The position numbers and the translations under genes are program-made. 64,000 nt of DNA from Aspidapion aeneum. Taxonomy: Eukaryota > Arthropoda > Insecta > Coleoptera > Brentidae. Below are positions 49,674 through 60,739 of the stretch, in pieces. Positions within the stretch are counted from its first letter, which is position 1, and every line of letters starts with the position of its first letter. A model generated the notes under the pieces. The model ran no database searches, was not told where the DNA came from, and saw nothing but the letters and a program-made list of their open reading frames with translations. The stretch spans positions 24,938,602 through 25,002,601 of the forward strand of contig OY755039.1 of NCBI GenBank assembly GCA_963576565.1, written 5' to 3'.

Positions 49674-50575
49674 CAGTGGCGGCTGCTACAGGGAGGGCAA
49701 CGGCGCAGTGCCCTCCAAAAACTATACAAAAAACAGTATTTTTAATTGATTTATTTTAAAAAAATTAAATCTTCCGTAACGACATGATTGTCTACTTCTA
49801 TTTATTATCTGTGGCTAACAGCAAGCGATTAATTGGGTGAACTTTTTTAGCATAAATAATTACAAGCCGCAGCGCCGCGCTGGGCAAGGTTTCAATTTCA
49901 CCCGTTTTTCAGCGAGGTATGGGTGGATGTTCTCGAGCGGGGCGGGGGAACGTTTGTTTTAGTTGAAGTCGGCCATCATCAGCATGCGAAAACATCCGTT
50001 ACCCTTGCTACGAAGCCGGTTCTATCCTTAGAGAACACGTATGGGTTTGTTTTGATCTCATGTCATTGTTTGTTTTTGTTATCGTTTGTTTATCAACTGG
50101 AAATAAATACCGTCGATTACATAATTTATTTAAATACGTTGACATAAAATTATACGATGCTAAAAACTGGTTGTGCGGTTGTGTAAAAAGAAATGCTTTT
50201 TTTTGCTTTATTTGTCTTGTTATGAACGATCCACGAAGTGATCCTGCGTGCAAAACTGATATAAGGTGCCAATTGACTAGTGCCTATAGGCAAAACATTA
50301 CCGAACATAATGAAAATGTGACAAAAAGTATACATATACTTAGTAGGTTAATAGACTGTTTAAAATTCTGTGGGATTTTTGAGGTTGCTCTACGGGGCCA
50401 TAAAAAAGAAAGGCGAATGGATTTTATCTATAAACAAATAAACTAAAAACTACACCAAGTAGCTGCTTATTTGAAAAATAATAAAATAAAATTGTTTCGA
50501 TAAGTTGTTTTATCTCATTTTTCAAGCAATTTAAATTTTTGCCATCCCAATTTATAACGTCATCAGCCGCCACTG
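49674..50575 (+). mobile_element. 902-bp hAT deletion derivative with perfect target duplication
   Basis: The termini CAGTGGCGGCTGCT and CAGCCGCCACTG are flanked by CTCGTCTA at 49666-49673 and again at 50576-50583. The interior carries part of a hAT transposase N-terminal region (50060-50446). It is related to the element at 10991-11777. Confidence 0.9.
50060..50446 (+). pseudogene. hAT transposase N-terminal region, internally deleted
   Basis: The 128-codon frame contains WLCGCVKRNAFFCFICLVM, which is the TTF/ZMYM-type zinc-finger box of hAT transposases. Later come HNENVTKSIHILSRLIDCLK and FCGIFEVALRGHKKERR, the conserved stretch before the DDE domain. The catalytic domain is missing. The first 30 residues look unrelated, so the true start is uncertain. 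Confidence 0.7.
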
Positions 50576-50583
50576 CTCGTCTA

Positions 50584-51920
50584 TAGAATAGAATAGAATA
50601 AGTCTTTATTTTTCTTTGATTATAAACTTATAAATAATATAGAACACGTCAAAAAAAAAAATATTATTTGAAAAATATCTCTATAAATACCATAACACCA
50701 TAAAATGTTTTCATTCATACCATGCAGGTATAATATAAATCTAAGTTACACTAAAAAATACGTAAAAGTAATGCAGAAAGTTTAGTTTGATAAAATTGCT
50801 TTGTAAACGTTTAAGTATAGGTACTTGTATCCTTAAAGCATTTCAAAATGTATCCTGAACATTCTAAAACTCCTTTTCAATAAAAATAGTTATAAACACT
50901 TTTTAAACCTACTTTTACCTGGATGCCTTGTATGCTCTTAGGAAGGTACATAAAAATTTTATTCCTGCTGCTAACAGCAGGCTGTTCCCTACTTTGTCGT
51001 GTTTATGCATTTCATTGACAGTGTTCCATCAAGCCGTTCGACAGTCATAAAACCGTCCAAAAAATCCCAAAGCGCACGCAATGCAGTACGAGGACTGTTT
51101 TAAAACGGTTTTGGTTAGATGGAACAACCAAATAACTATTCAAAAAACGAATGCCGTTCGTGTCGTGATCGATTTACTGCAGGCATGGGATCATATGCGA
51201 GAGAGTTAAATTCAGTCACGTGACCAAAACGCGTCGTCTCGCGTATCACAAGTATAGGTAAATCGAAGGCAACGTATGAATTCGAGAGCACGAAATTAAA
51301 GTTGCACACAGGAAAAAGGATTACACAATTACATAGGATTATCATAATACATTTTTAATTTTAGTTCTTTAAAATGCAGATAAAATTACATTCATTTAAT
51401 TTATATTCACAAACTATAAATCACTACAGACTGCCTAATAAACCAAATATACCAAAAATTATAACGAACTTGCATTAGCACATATTTTTGTGAGAAAACT
51501 TGTGAAAAAATATCACAAGTTTTATGTGAAATTTATATATTTATTTATTTGTATTTTGTAATTTGATTTTTACAAAATATTTGTAAAATTACGTACATAT
51601 TATAGAAAGCCTTAATATTCACAAGGTTTTTGCGATTCTCTTCATTTTTAGGAAATAGAGATCGTGATACTTCTAAGAAGTTACGAAAATCACATTTTCT
51701 AGCTTGTACTTTGGTAGGTATATGTATATACATAGTTAATGACCTTAATGTTGATGCCTTAAAGCGAAGTCGTTTGTTCTTCCGCCAAATCTGGTGTAAA
51801 ATTCCACTTCCGGTGTTACCCCTCTTCTTTTAACTTTTAGTTCAGAGGTCACCGGAATGAACCGGGATTTGCTGCGATCAGGGTAAACCCTTATGTTTCT
51901 ATTCCTATCCAATCACGTGC
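50584..51920. other. AT-rich DNA, one short element-like piece
   Basis: GTTCCATC at 51022 and GATGGAAC at 51119 bracket a 100-bp segment rich in CCGT/ACGG. A similar GATGGAACG...GATGGAACG piece lies at 61676-61797. A plus-strand frame at 51630-51833 has no recognisable feature. Confidence 0.35.
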
Positions 51921-53938
51921 TAGAGGTGTTGAAAAAGTAACTATTCGTTACTCGAGTACTCGTTACTCGACAAATAATGGAGAATACCGATCCGAAAATT
52001 AAATAATTTATTTCGTTACTTTGATTCCTTCGATTACTTTAGTACTTTCTCTTTTTATTTATTTTTAGATTTTATGTATTTCTTTGTATGTAAGGCATTA
52101 GATTTTTAAAACAAAGTTGTATACAGGAAAGTTTATACGTAATTCCTACCTTTATTTTTTTAATTTTAGCCCTTATTTTAAAAATTTCAATTGAATATTT
52201 CCATAATATCAACAACAAAAATATACCTACAAGTAAATGATCTTCGAATTAACGACAGTTCGAGAATTTTTCACTAATTGCACTGAAAAAAAAACCGATT
52301 TTAATATTAACAAATATTTGGTAAACCTGATTTTTGTTGTGCTCATTAAAAAATATTAAAAGCAAATATCATTAATTATTGGTAACAAACCTTTTTTAAA
52401 GTGTTTAGTTATAAATAATATTTCATTTGTTTCTTTAATAATTTGATGTTTTTTTAAATATTAATTAGGCGCTGACTCGTGACGTAGGTTGACATTTGCA
52501 CCCCGACATAAATTTTAATTTTGGAACATACTCATTTGCATCTCTTTTTAAAGCACAGATTATTTTTTATTGCTGTCCAACTCATAGCGCTGCACAGTGG
52601 GCTCCCGAATCTGATTTTTGACCAAAATTAGAAAAATAGGTTTTGTAACAATATTTTGCTTTGAAATGAGAAAGAAGTAATTATCAATCAAAATGGCGAA
52701 TCCAAAATGGCGAAGTTTCCTATTTATAAACCGGTAAGTATGAAATTTAGTGTTAATGGTCGCTAAATATGATTTTTGACTTAAATTTTATTTGGAAATG
52801 ACTTAAATTTTATTTAAAAATTAAATTTGGAACCTTAGTATGTCTAAAGTCGTTGAGTATAATTATGAAATCAAACTTAAAACTTACGTGGCGGATCCAA
52901 AGGGGCAGAGATTTCTATTTATGAACTGATATGTATTAAATCTGGAACTCTGCGGTGTATAAAGCCGATAATTAAGATTTCTGACTCAAACAAAAAAAAA
53001 CTTGTACGGCGGACCCAAAATCCTATAGACTATCCTATTTATAAACCGATTTGTTTCGAACCTGGTACTTCGGTTATTTAAGGTTAAAGCTCACCGTGTA
53101 ATATGCAAGAAAGCTGCGTTGAAGAGGATGAGGAGTTTACATAATATAATTAAAAATGTTAAAAAAAGTAAAGTAAACGGTATTATTCCTTGATTAACCC
53201 TTACTTTGCAGCGGATAAGAACCTGCAAGTTTAACGACTGCATAATCAAATAAGAATGATTTTTCTAGAAAAATTTGTTTATAAGCCTAAAAAAATAAAT
53301 ATTTTTAAAGCGTCTACTTTTTTATACTAGTTTGTTAAAACTCAGGTTTGGTAAACTGCTGATGATTTGAAATAGAACCGTTTAACTTAAAAGCTTTTTT
53401 ACCTAATTTTTATTTCATAAACAATCCACCTGTAAAAGTTAATTTCATCTGTAATTATTTGGTTTTTGAGATATTGCAGTTTGTTTTTATTATGGAGTGA
53501 CCATATTTTTATTTGATTTTTGAAATTAGTATAAAATTTTCTTTAAAATGACATGTCACACTGAACATTAAAAAAAATTATTTTTAACTTTTAATTTTTT
53601 TATACATTATTTATATTTTTTATTGATATATATTTTTATATGTTTATTTGTTTGATTTAGCCTAGAGCGCTTTAAAAATAATAGACAAAAACTTTTGTTA
53701 ACAAGCTTTTTTTGAGTTTGAGTTTTTCTCGAAGAAATGCATTTTTAGTAAATTAATAATATCCTTCATACATACTCTTTATAAAAATAAAAATTTTAAA
53801 AACATGGTTAATGAGGAAAGCTAAATTTGTGTCCAACATTTATAAGAAATATATTTTTATAGAATTTCAAAAATGCCATGCAAAAACCATTGTCTGACCT
53901 GTCTACACATCAAAATGTACAGGTAGAAAGTCTAATTA

Positions 53939-54842
53939 GGGAAAAGGGGAGCAAAAGGTGATACTTGATTTTATAGGCTTATTTCTCCTATTAAATGGTC
54001 ACCATTGCGTTCGTCATTTGGAATTAAGTTGGCTAGATCTTTATGTTCTAGTTTTCAGTTTAAACGATTTAGAACTCTCCTATACTATTATTTTTGTAAA
54101 AAGTTGCCTTTGGTAAAACGGATTGCCTATGTGGAAAAAGGGGCGGGGCGGTTGTGTAATTTAGAATCAATATTATTGTAAGACCAGTTTTCTTTATTAA
54201 AATACTAAACAAGTTAAAAATACTTATACTTAAATAAAAAGTTGTAATATAATGTAAATACATTTATAATAATTAAATTTAGTAATTACAAAATTTATAA
54301 AGAACTACAGCGACCAAGTCATCGCTGTCGACACTCCTACATGAATTTTGCGTCAATTTTTTGCAAAGACAACATAAAATACGACTTTCAGTGACACTAT
54401 CAAAAAGCAAAAAAATTTTTTGGGCAAAATGGGGTATAGGTTACTAGGTATAATAAGGTACCCCATTTTGCCCCCATGAAAGATCCCCGTTTAGGCCCAA
54501 ACCACCAGTTAAATTTAAACAAAATTCATACATAGTAAAGAACTAATTTTACGGGCGATGCGTTTAATTACGAATTATACATAAACACACTAATTGTAAA
54601 ACTCTGATAAAAAATGTACTTGCCGTCACAAAATGCTATTTTTACAATAAACAGCGCACAACATCACATGTTAAGCAAAAACCAACTAAAACTCAGCCGA
54701 CCGGCACCAATCATATTGTAGAGAGTTGAACCGGTCATGAGGATAAAACATCTGATATTAAGAGGTTTTATTTTTGCGCAATTTACTTAAAACTGCGATA
54801 TCCCGTTTTACCCGCGTACACCATTTTGCCCCCCTTTCCCCT
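53939..54842. mobile_element. embedded GGGGAAAGGGGGGCA repeat, copy B
   Basis: This is the counterpart of 41288-42046 in the other Harbinger-like copy. It also matches the solo copy at 28214-29526. Confidence 0.65.
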
Positions 54843-55309
54843 ACCTCTTTCTACAAGATTTATTTTATGCGAATTTTATACAACATAAAATATTGTCGTA
54901 AAATGGCTTAAAATCTGGATCAAACCGCCATACAAATATGGTACTTTAACGCATTCCTTTGAAAGGAAAAATGACACTTCTAAACAATAGTTGAAAGTTA
55001 TGTCAATCAAATCATAGTTATTTTCAAGGCCTGCTGGACTATCTACTCTTTTTAGTAAAGGTGTGTAGAAGTTTCAGTATGTTTTTAATTTAACCCTTTT
55101 TGGCCAAAAATTAGGTCCGCAAGTCCACTGTGTGCATCAGAAAATCGATTGACGTTGATTGTCAAAATGGCATGACTGTTTTAGATTGGGTGCGCCCGTC
55201 CCACTACTTTGAGTTAATAAGAGAGAGTAAGTAGCTAGATGACAATGTGATGTGTGAGTTTAGTAAATAAAACGAGAAGACCACTGTTTAGTTATTAAAC
55301 TCATGTGTG

Positions 55310-55682
55310 CAGCGGCGTATCGTGGGGGGGGGGGGCGGGGGGTTCGTCGGCCCCCCCGCCCCGAGGGTAGTGGCGCCCCATAGGTGGGAGAGGCGCCCTT
55401 GTGTCGTATCGGCCGCCCCCTCATACATGATGACCTTTTGTTTTTGTAGTTGCAAGATTTCGTCAGAGCCGCCCTTGTGACTTATTGGCCGTCCTCTGAC
55501 ATATGATGACCTTTGTTTTTTTTTTTTTTTTGGAGACGGCGCGGTTCAAATTTCTACGGCGCGGTTCTGTTTTTTTGGGCGCAAGATTTGTGAGGGGCGC
55601 CTTTTTGGTTTTTCATCAGTTTTCAGAGGCGCCCTTGTTAGCGGTCGCCCCCCCTCGCCCTTTCGGGCACGCTACGCCGCTG
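55310..55682. mobile_element. 373-bp hAT MITE with perfect 8-bp duplication
   Basis: The termini are CAGCGGCGTATCGTGG and CACGCTACGCCGCTG. CATGTGTG flanks both sides (55302-55309, 55683-55690). Copy A of the host element has the uninterrupted site with a single CATGTATG, an empty allele. It is related to 27805-28065. Confidence 0.92.
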
Positions 55683-56534
55683 CATGTGTGTTTAATATTA
55701 TTAAGCGCCCTTACTAATACATTAGTTTAAAAAAGATGGTAAATAATCGGATAATAATGTGTAAGTTCAGTCAATGGCACGATTAAATTAGTTGGTGGTA
55801 CGTTACGGAATCATATTTTGTATCGGGGTGCCGTGCTACGTCACAGTCAGCGCCTTATTGCCTTTGATTAACCATAACCAAAACACTCTTTCTTTTAAGG
55901 TAACAGAACGTCTTTGTTACTTAAAATTTCCCAAATATAAATATACTCTTTATATTGGCAAATATTTCTTTGTGTTTATTACAACAAACATTTTTTGTAT
56001 AATGTTATGGCGTGATTTTGTTATTATAACGGTCTATTAATTACCTCGTAAAGTTCACAACAAATTTGGTTACTATTAACAAGCGATATTATCGAGCAAA
56101 ATAACTTTGTACCGTCTCGGCTCAGGCCTTGTCGCGCGTAGATCGTGACGTTTCGGTTGACATTTTGTAGGGGAGAGCGGGGCTAGTTGAGCCACTTTTT
56201 ACATAAATGTAAATAAAAGCATTGGTATATTACTTACAGTTTTACAATTATAATATGTTTAAGGCAAATATTGGTTTTTAAAACTATGCATTCAAACTTA
56301 AAAAACACTTTTTTCTAGCACCCTTGCAAGCGGCCCAACTAACCCCACCCACGGAGTAAGTTGGGCCATACGATGGGGCAAGTTGGGCATGGTTGAATAA
56401 TTAGGAACTGTATATATATGCAACATAAAATAACAGGAAATTCTTAGATTATTTTTATTGATAATAATAAAATACTAAACTTTAACGTTCTTAAAAAACA
56501 AACAATATAAAGTTACCTAATTCTTGCGCTAGTC

Positions 56535-56960
56535 TGAATCGGAATTACGGTTTTAGCAAACATAAGTAAACCCTGCATCAGCACATGTTTCATGGGCCCA
56601 AAACTTGTAAGTTAAACATTGTACCCATTTTTCTTTTGGATTGCTGTTTGAGAATGGTTCCATGCAGACTAGACAAAATGTTTTCTCTTCATCATCGCTG
56701 TCATCTTTCAGTGTCCTTTTCTGAGTAGTTTTTCTATGCTTCTTTTCCTTGAAGCCATTTTTGGTTACAGATTTTTCTTTTTTTTAACTTTTTTCACGTT
56801 CCAACTCTTCTTTAACCGGAGTTTCAGTTAGTATAGCTGTTGACCATTTTCTTCGGTTGATATTCTTGGTCTTTCTTTCGCCAGCTTTTGGAAAAGCACG
56901 AATTTTTAAAATTTCCCTAGATCGATTGGTAATAATAGATCACACAATTTTAAGTCACCG
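56535..56960 (-). pseudogene. pogo/jerky-type transposase C-terminal PHD-like finger
   Basis: KIRAFPKAGERKTKNINRRK and TETPVKEELEREK lead to a basic stretch (KNGFKEKKHRKTTQKRTLKD), then DDSDDEEKTFCLVCMEPFSN, KWVQCLTYKFWAHETC and FTYVC. From family knowledge, many insect pogo/CENP-B-like transposases end with this C-x2-C...W(V/I)QC-x2-C...WaHe.C...Y.C finger. Here one Cys is Tyr and a stop follows the last visible Cys. One frame break falls near 56785. The DDE domain is absent. Confidence 0.65.
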
Positions 56961-57673
56961 GGTGTTTGCCTCAAATTTGAGTTGAAGGGTCTGTGTGATG
57001 TCATAAATAAATAAATGGCGGCTTTTTTACTGTTTTTTCACAATATTTGGCTTATAACTTCTGCCAATAACTTAGTTTTACAGAAAAAACTAATCGTTTT
57101 TTGTTTGCAAGAGAACACCAATCAAGATTGTGAATAAATTAGCTTTATATCTCCAAGGCTAACAAAGATACCGCGTGAACAAGTCCACATCTAGGGGGCC
57201 TAATTTCCATATGAGGGTAAAAAACAGATAGAATATAGTATATATTAATAAGAGACCGCAATATGCCCGATTCCAGTCGAAAGCGTTTCAGCGTTGCCAA
57301 AGGTCCCTTTGATACGGACAATCTAAAACATTTGTTTAGGGCGAGAATTATTACATGACGTGATTTTTAGTTCATCATACGTACGCATGCTGATTTTAAC
57401 CTTAAAATAAAAAAAATGTATGGGGTTAGCTGGGCCGGTGGCCCAACGTGCCCCGAACTTTTTGGCTCAACTAGCTCCATACCTACATACAAAATTGAGA
57501 GTAGCGGCAATCATGTTTGCGTAAATATTAGCATCGTTATAATTTCATTAAACTCTGTTTAAATATGTAAAGTTAACTATAAAAAACCGAATGGGGGCAT
57601 GCAGGTGTAATAAAACAATCTGTAAAATGTTTTCCGAAATAACAAAAAGTTACTTACGAGGTCCAAAAAAAAT

Positions 57674-58628
57674 GGCTCTGTTATGAAATAGCGCTTATCA
57701 AAATAGCGCGCTCATGTGAGCGCGTGTTCAAAATAGCGCGTATCAAAATAGCGCGTGATCAAAATAGCGCTTATCACAACGGCGCGTGATCAAAATAGCG
57801 CGTATCATAATGGCGCGTGTTCAAAATAACGCGTATCAAAATAGCGCGTATCAAAACAGCGCGTATCAAAATAACGCGTGTTCAAAATATTGCGTATCAA
57901 AATAGCGCGTATTCAAAATAGCGCTTATCAAAATAGCGCGTGTTTAAAATAGCGTGTGTTCAAAATAGCGCGTTTTGAAAGATCGCCATTACAAACGTCG
58001 CTGTTACAAAATAGTTCGAGTAAGGGGTCTATTTCTAACATATTTTTTCAAAAAACAAACTTTCCTGACTTTTTTCCCGAAATCCTATAGGGTGTAACCA
58101 AACCGAACCGAACCGAACTGATTCAAACCGCACCGAACTAAAATGAACCGAACCAAACCGAAACATTTTTTCAAAAAATGTTTTCCCTAAATTAGCTTAC
58201 CGATCCTTATTTTGGTAGGTTTCTATTCTGACCTGTGACTTAGTGACATTTTTTTTGGTGGAAAAAGTCAGGGAGTTACTGGAAAAAATGTTTGGGGGTT
58301 CGGTTCGGTTCGGTTCCATCCGGTTCGGTTCGGTTTGGTTACACACCCTCTAGGATCCCGGAAAAGAAGCCAGGGAAGTTTTGCTCAAACTGTTTCGGTG
58401 AATATACCCAAGCAGACCTGATACGCGCTATTTTATACACGCGCTATTTTAATACGCGCTATTTTGATACGCGCTATTCTGATCACGCGCTATTTTGATA
58501 CGCGCTATTTTTATACGCGCTATTTTTATACGCGCTATTTTGATACGCGCTATTTTGAACACGCGCTGTTTTGAAAAGCGCTGTTTTGATACGCGCTATT
58601 TTGATACGCGCTATTTCGTTACAGAGCC
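57674..58628. mobile_element. MULE-like foldback with tandem-repeat arms
   Basis: The termini GGCTCTGTTATGAAATAGCG and CGCTATTTCGTTACAGAGCC are flanked by AAAAAAAAT on both sides (57665-57673, 58629-58637), a 9-bp duplication as in Mutator-like elements. Both arms are arrays of AAAATAGCGCGTATC-type units of 14-16 bp: about 20 in the left arm and 13 in inverted order in the right. There is no coding frame. A second foldback is nested at 58060-58380. Confidence 0.8.
58060..58380. mobile_element. foldback with (CCGAA)n arms
   Basis: The left arm has CCTATAGGGTGTAACCAAAC followed by CCGAACCGAACCGAA; the right arm has GGTTCGGTTCGGTT followed by GGTTACACACCCTCTAGGAT. Outer parts (TTTCCTGACTTTTTTCCCG, GGAAAAGAAGCCAGGGAA) also pair loosely. 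It is non-coding. Confidence 0.75.
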
Positions 58629-59562
58629 AAAAAAAATAGGTCAAAATCTGTTCCTTGGAAATACACACATCACAGATTCTCACTGCGGACTAATGCATGA
58701 GCAAAGGCGACTTTGCCACGTGGGTGGCGCTGGCAGCTGACGTCTATTTGTCGAGTTAATAGGGGTTTCTCAACGTGCCCCTATGCCCAACGAGGCCCGC
58801 TCTCCCCTACGTGTGAGCCGCGGTCTAGACCGAACCGACCCGACGCGCTACTTAGCATTGTATTACAGACCGTCGTAGACACTATGCCCAAAAATCAAGG
58901 GGAAGAACATTGACCAAACAAGGTTTAGTTTTTGTGATTTTGTACTAATACGGACCTAAATACGCGGGTATTTTTATGGCATCATAATGGTGTTTTGGTT
59001 GCAAGAGTCGAATTGAACAAAAAGTCATCAGTAATAACGCTTTAAAGGTAAATATTTAAAGGTAGAAATATAGCTTTAAGAAAAAAAGCGTATTCATTGT
59101 ATAAAATTTTTGTTCTGCGGAAACTGATTGCTTTATAAACAAACAGTAAATAGGATTGATTTTTAATTAACTGATTTATGTGCTAATTGACGACAAGTAT
59201 CCACGGGCGTAGGCTTTATTTGTTTTTAATATAAAATTCATACTCTTTTTTTTTGTTTCAGATTTCCGCTTAAAGATGGAAACAATCTGGCTTTGGTCGT
59301 CCACAATAACAGATCCTATTAGAAATCACAAAAACAATCCTATTTAAAGGGTAGTAAAAGAATAGTAAGTGTTATTTATTATTTTTTTTTAGAATGCTTT
59401 ATATTTGTATTTTGTGATTTTAATAATTTTAAATTTGATGTCGTTTGAATCATGGCTTCAATTCTTTGAATTAATTATTAAAGATTTTTAAGCAAAGAGC
59501 CTTTAGTATGAAAATGTGAAGTTTAAACCTTTTAACTTAAAGCAAACATTTAATGTTCTGCA

Positions 59563-59745
59563 CAGTGGCGTATATAGAAAAAAATTCGGAGAGGGGTTGC
59601 GAGACGGTTTCGGAGGGGGGGGGACGAGACCTCATGAGGCTGTATTTTAGGCTATTTTATGTTTATATTCATAAAATATGTGGAAAATATCTAAAAAAAC
59701 TTAACTTTAAAGGGGGGCCCAGGCCCCCCCTTATATACGCCACTG
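59563..59745. mobile_element. 183-bp hAT MITE with 8-bp duplication
   Basis: The termini are CAGTGGCGTATATAG and TATATACGCCACTG. The flanks GTTCTGCA and GTTCTGTA match at seven of eight. Core TATTTTCCACATATTTTAT is shared with 26713-26901, in the opposite orientation. Confidence 0.8.
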
Positions 59746-59789
59746 GTTCTGTATTAAATTTACAAATATATAAAATTTATTTTCTTTAT

Positions 59790-59902
59790 CAGGTCAGCAC
59801 TGACTTGAAGGTGGAGAAAGTAATTGAACAAAGGAGAAACATTTTTAAAAAACACGGGCTACCCATGCGGCCTTTCATAATGGTGGCGTCCCCGAACTTA
59901 TA
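59790..59902 (+). CDS. possible terminal exon of an unknown gene
   Basis: After an acceptor-like TTTCTTTATCAG the frame reads VSTDLKVEKVIEQRRNIFKK, then HGLPMRPFIMVASPNL and TAG. An AATAAA lies about 145 bases downstream. A further acceptor-like TTTGTTTCAG at 59270 starts another short open stretch (FPLKDGNNLALVVHNN). No family is recognised, and it could be chance or part of an element. Confidence 0.3.
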
Positions 59903-60304
59903 GTGAGGTAAAATCAGTTTATGTCAGATTTGACAAAATTTGTGCATCTCACATGGAACAAACGTGTGTATATTTCATTAACCAACCTTTCCAAAAAAAA
60001 CAAAGATTACCAGCCACCATAAAAAAATTTTACTCCACTTTTATAATAAAATACAAATAAATATTTTTCATCAAAACAACTTGCTTTTTATTATTATTAA
60101 AATTCTCTTATTATTCTATACCTTATTCATTTCTATAGGGTTAATGGGAAAAAAGACACCAATTTTGATCACACAACTTTATTTCTTTTCGACGATCCAT
60201 TTTCGTCTTCCTAAGGCTAAGGTGTGTAGCCTGAGGAAGACGAAGAAATACAGGTGTGTGATCAAAAGTGGTGTCCTTATTTCCATTAAGCCTATAGAAA
60301 TATA

Positions 60305-60731
60305 CAGGGTGTTCATTTTAAAACTTCCCAACCAAGATTTCTTGAAAATGATTTTTTTTTGAGAAAAAGTAAAAACATGTCAATTAATTTATTAAGGAGG
60401 ACACATTTTGGCTATCTTATAGTTTTTGTAGTACAGACCCCCTTTGAAAAAATAAGTGAATATGTCAAAAACAAATTGATAGATTTTCAAAATTTGTACA
60501 CCTTTGTAAAGATATTTAAGAAACCTTCAAAAAAAAAGTGTCAATTGACCCACTTTCCATATTCAAAATATAGGGGTAAAATGTACCCCTCAAAGGGGGT
60601 GTGTACTACAAAAATTTTAAGATAGCCAAAATGTGTCCTCCTTAATAAATTAATTGAATTGTGTTTTTGCTTTTTAAAAAAAAATCATTTTCGAGAAATC
60701 TGTTGTGGGAAGTTTTAAAATGAACACCCTC
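60305..60731. mobile_element. 427-bp foldback MITE (CAGGGTGTTC ends)
   Basis: The left end CAGGGTGTTCATTTTAAAAC and right end GTTTTAAAATGAACACCCTC are inverted, preceded by TA at left. The arms pair over about 190 bp, including TTTATTAAGGAGGACACA and TTTGGCTATCTTA. The core resembles 13822-14486. Confidence 0.8.
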
Positions 60732-60739
60732 TTTATTAA

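Larger units (their letters stand above)
52468..55854. mobile_element. PIF/Harbinger-like non-autonomous element, copy B (inverted)
   Basis: The termini GGCGCTGACTCGTGACGTAG and CTACGTCACAGTCAGCGCC have target duplication TTA (52465-52467, 55855-55857). It is collinear, in reverse, with 40687-43709 over its whole length. It is 3387 bp because of a 373-bp hAT MITE plus 8-bp duplication; without that it is 3006 bp, against 3023 for copy A. It is non-coding. Confidence 0.8.
56170..58807 (-). mobile_element. pogo-like element, 2.6 kb, with nested elements
   Basis: The termini GGGGAGAGCGGG and CCCGCTCTCCCC are flanked by TA (56168-56169, 58808-58809). The subterminal parts on both sides contain CAACTAG/GTTGGGC-like motifs. 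A transposase C-terminal remnant lies at 56535-56960 on the minus strand. A MULE-like element (57674-58628) is inserted inside. Without it the element is about 1.7 kb. Confidence 0.7.

Noticed and set aside
51630..51833. Plus-strand 67-codon frame with a hydrophobic segment
   Set aside because: No homology pattern, splice context or repeat association was seen.
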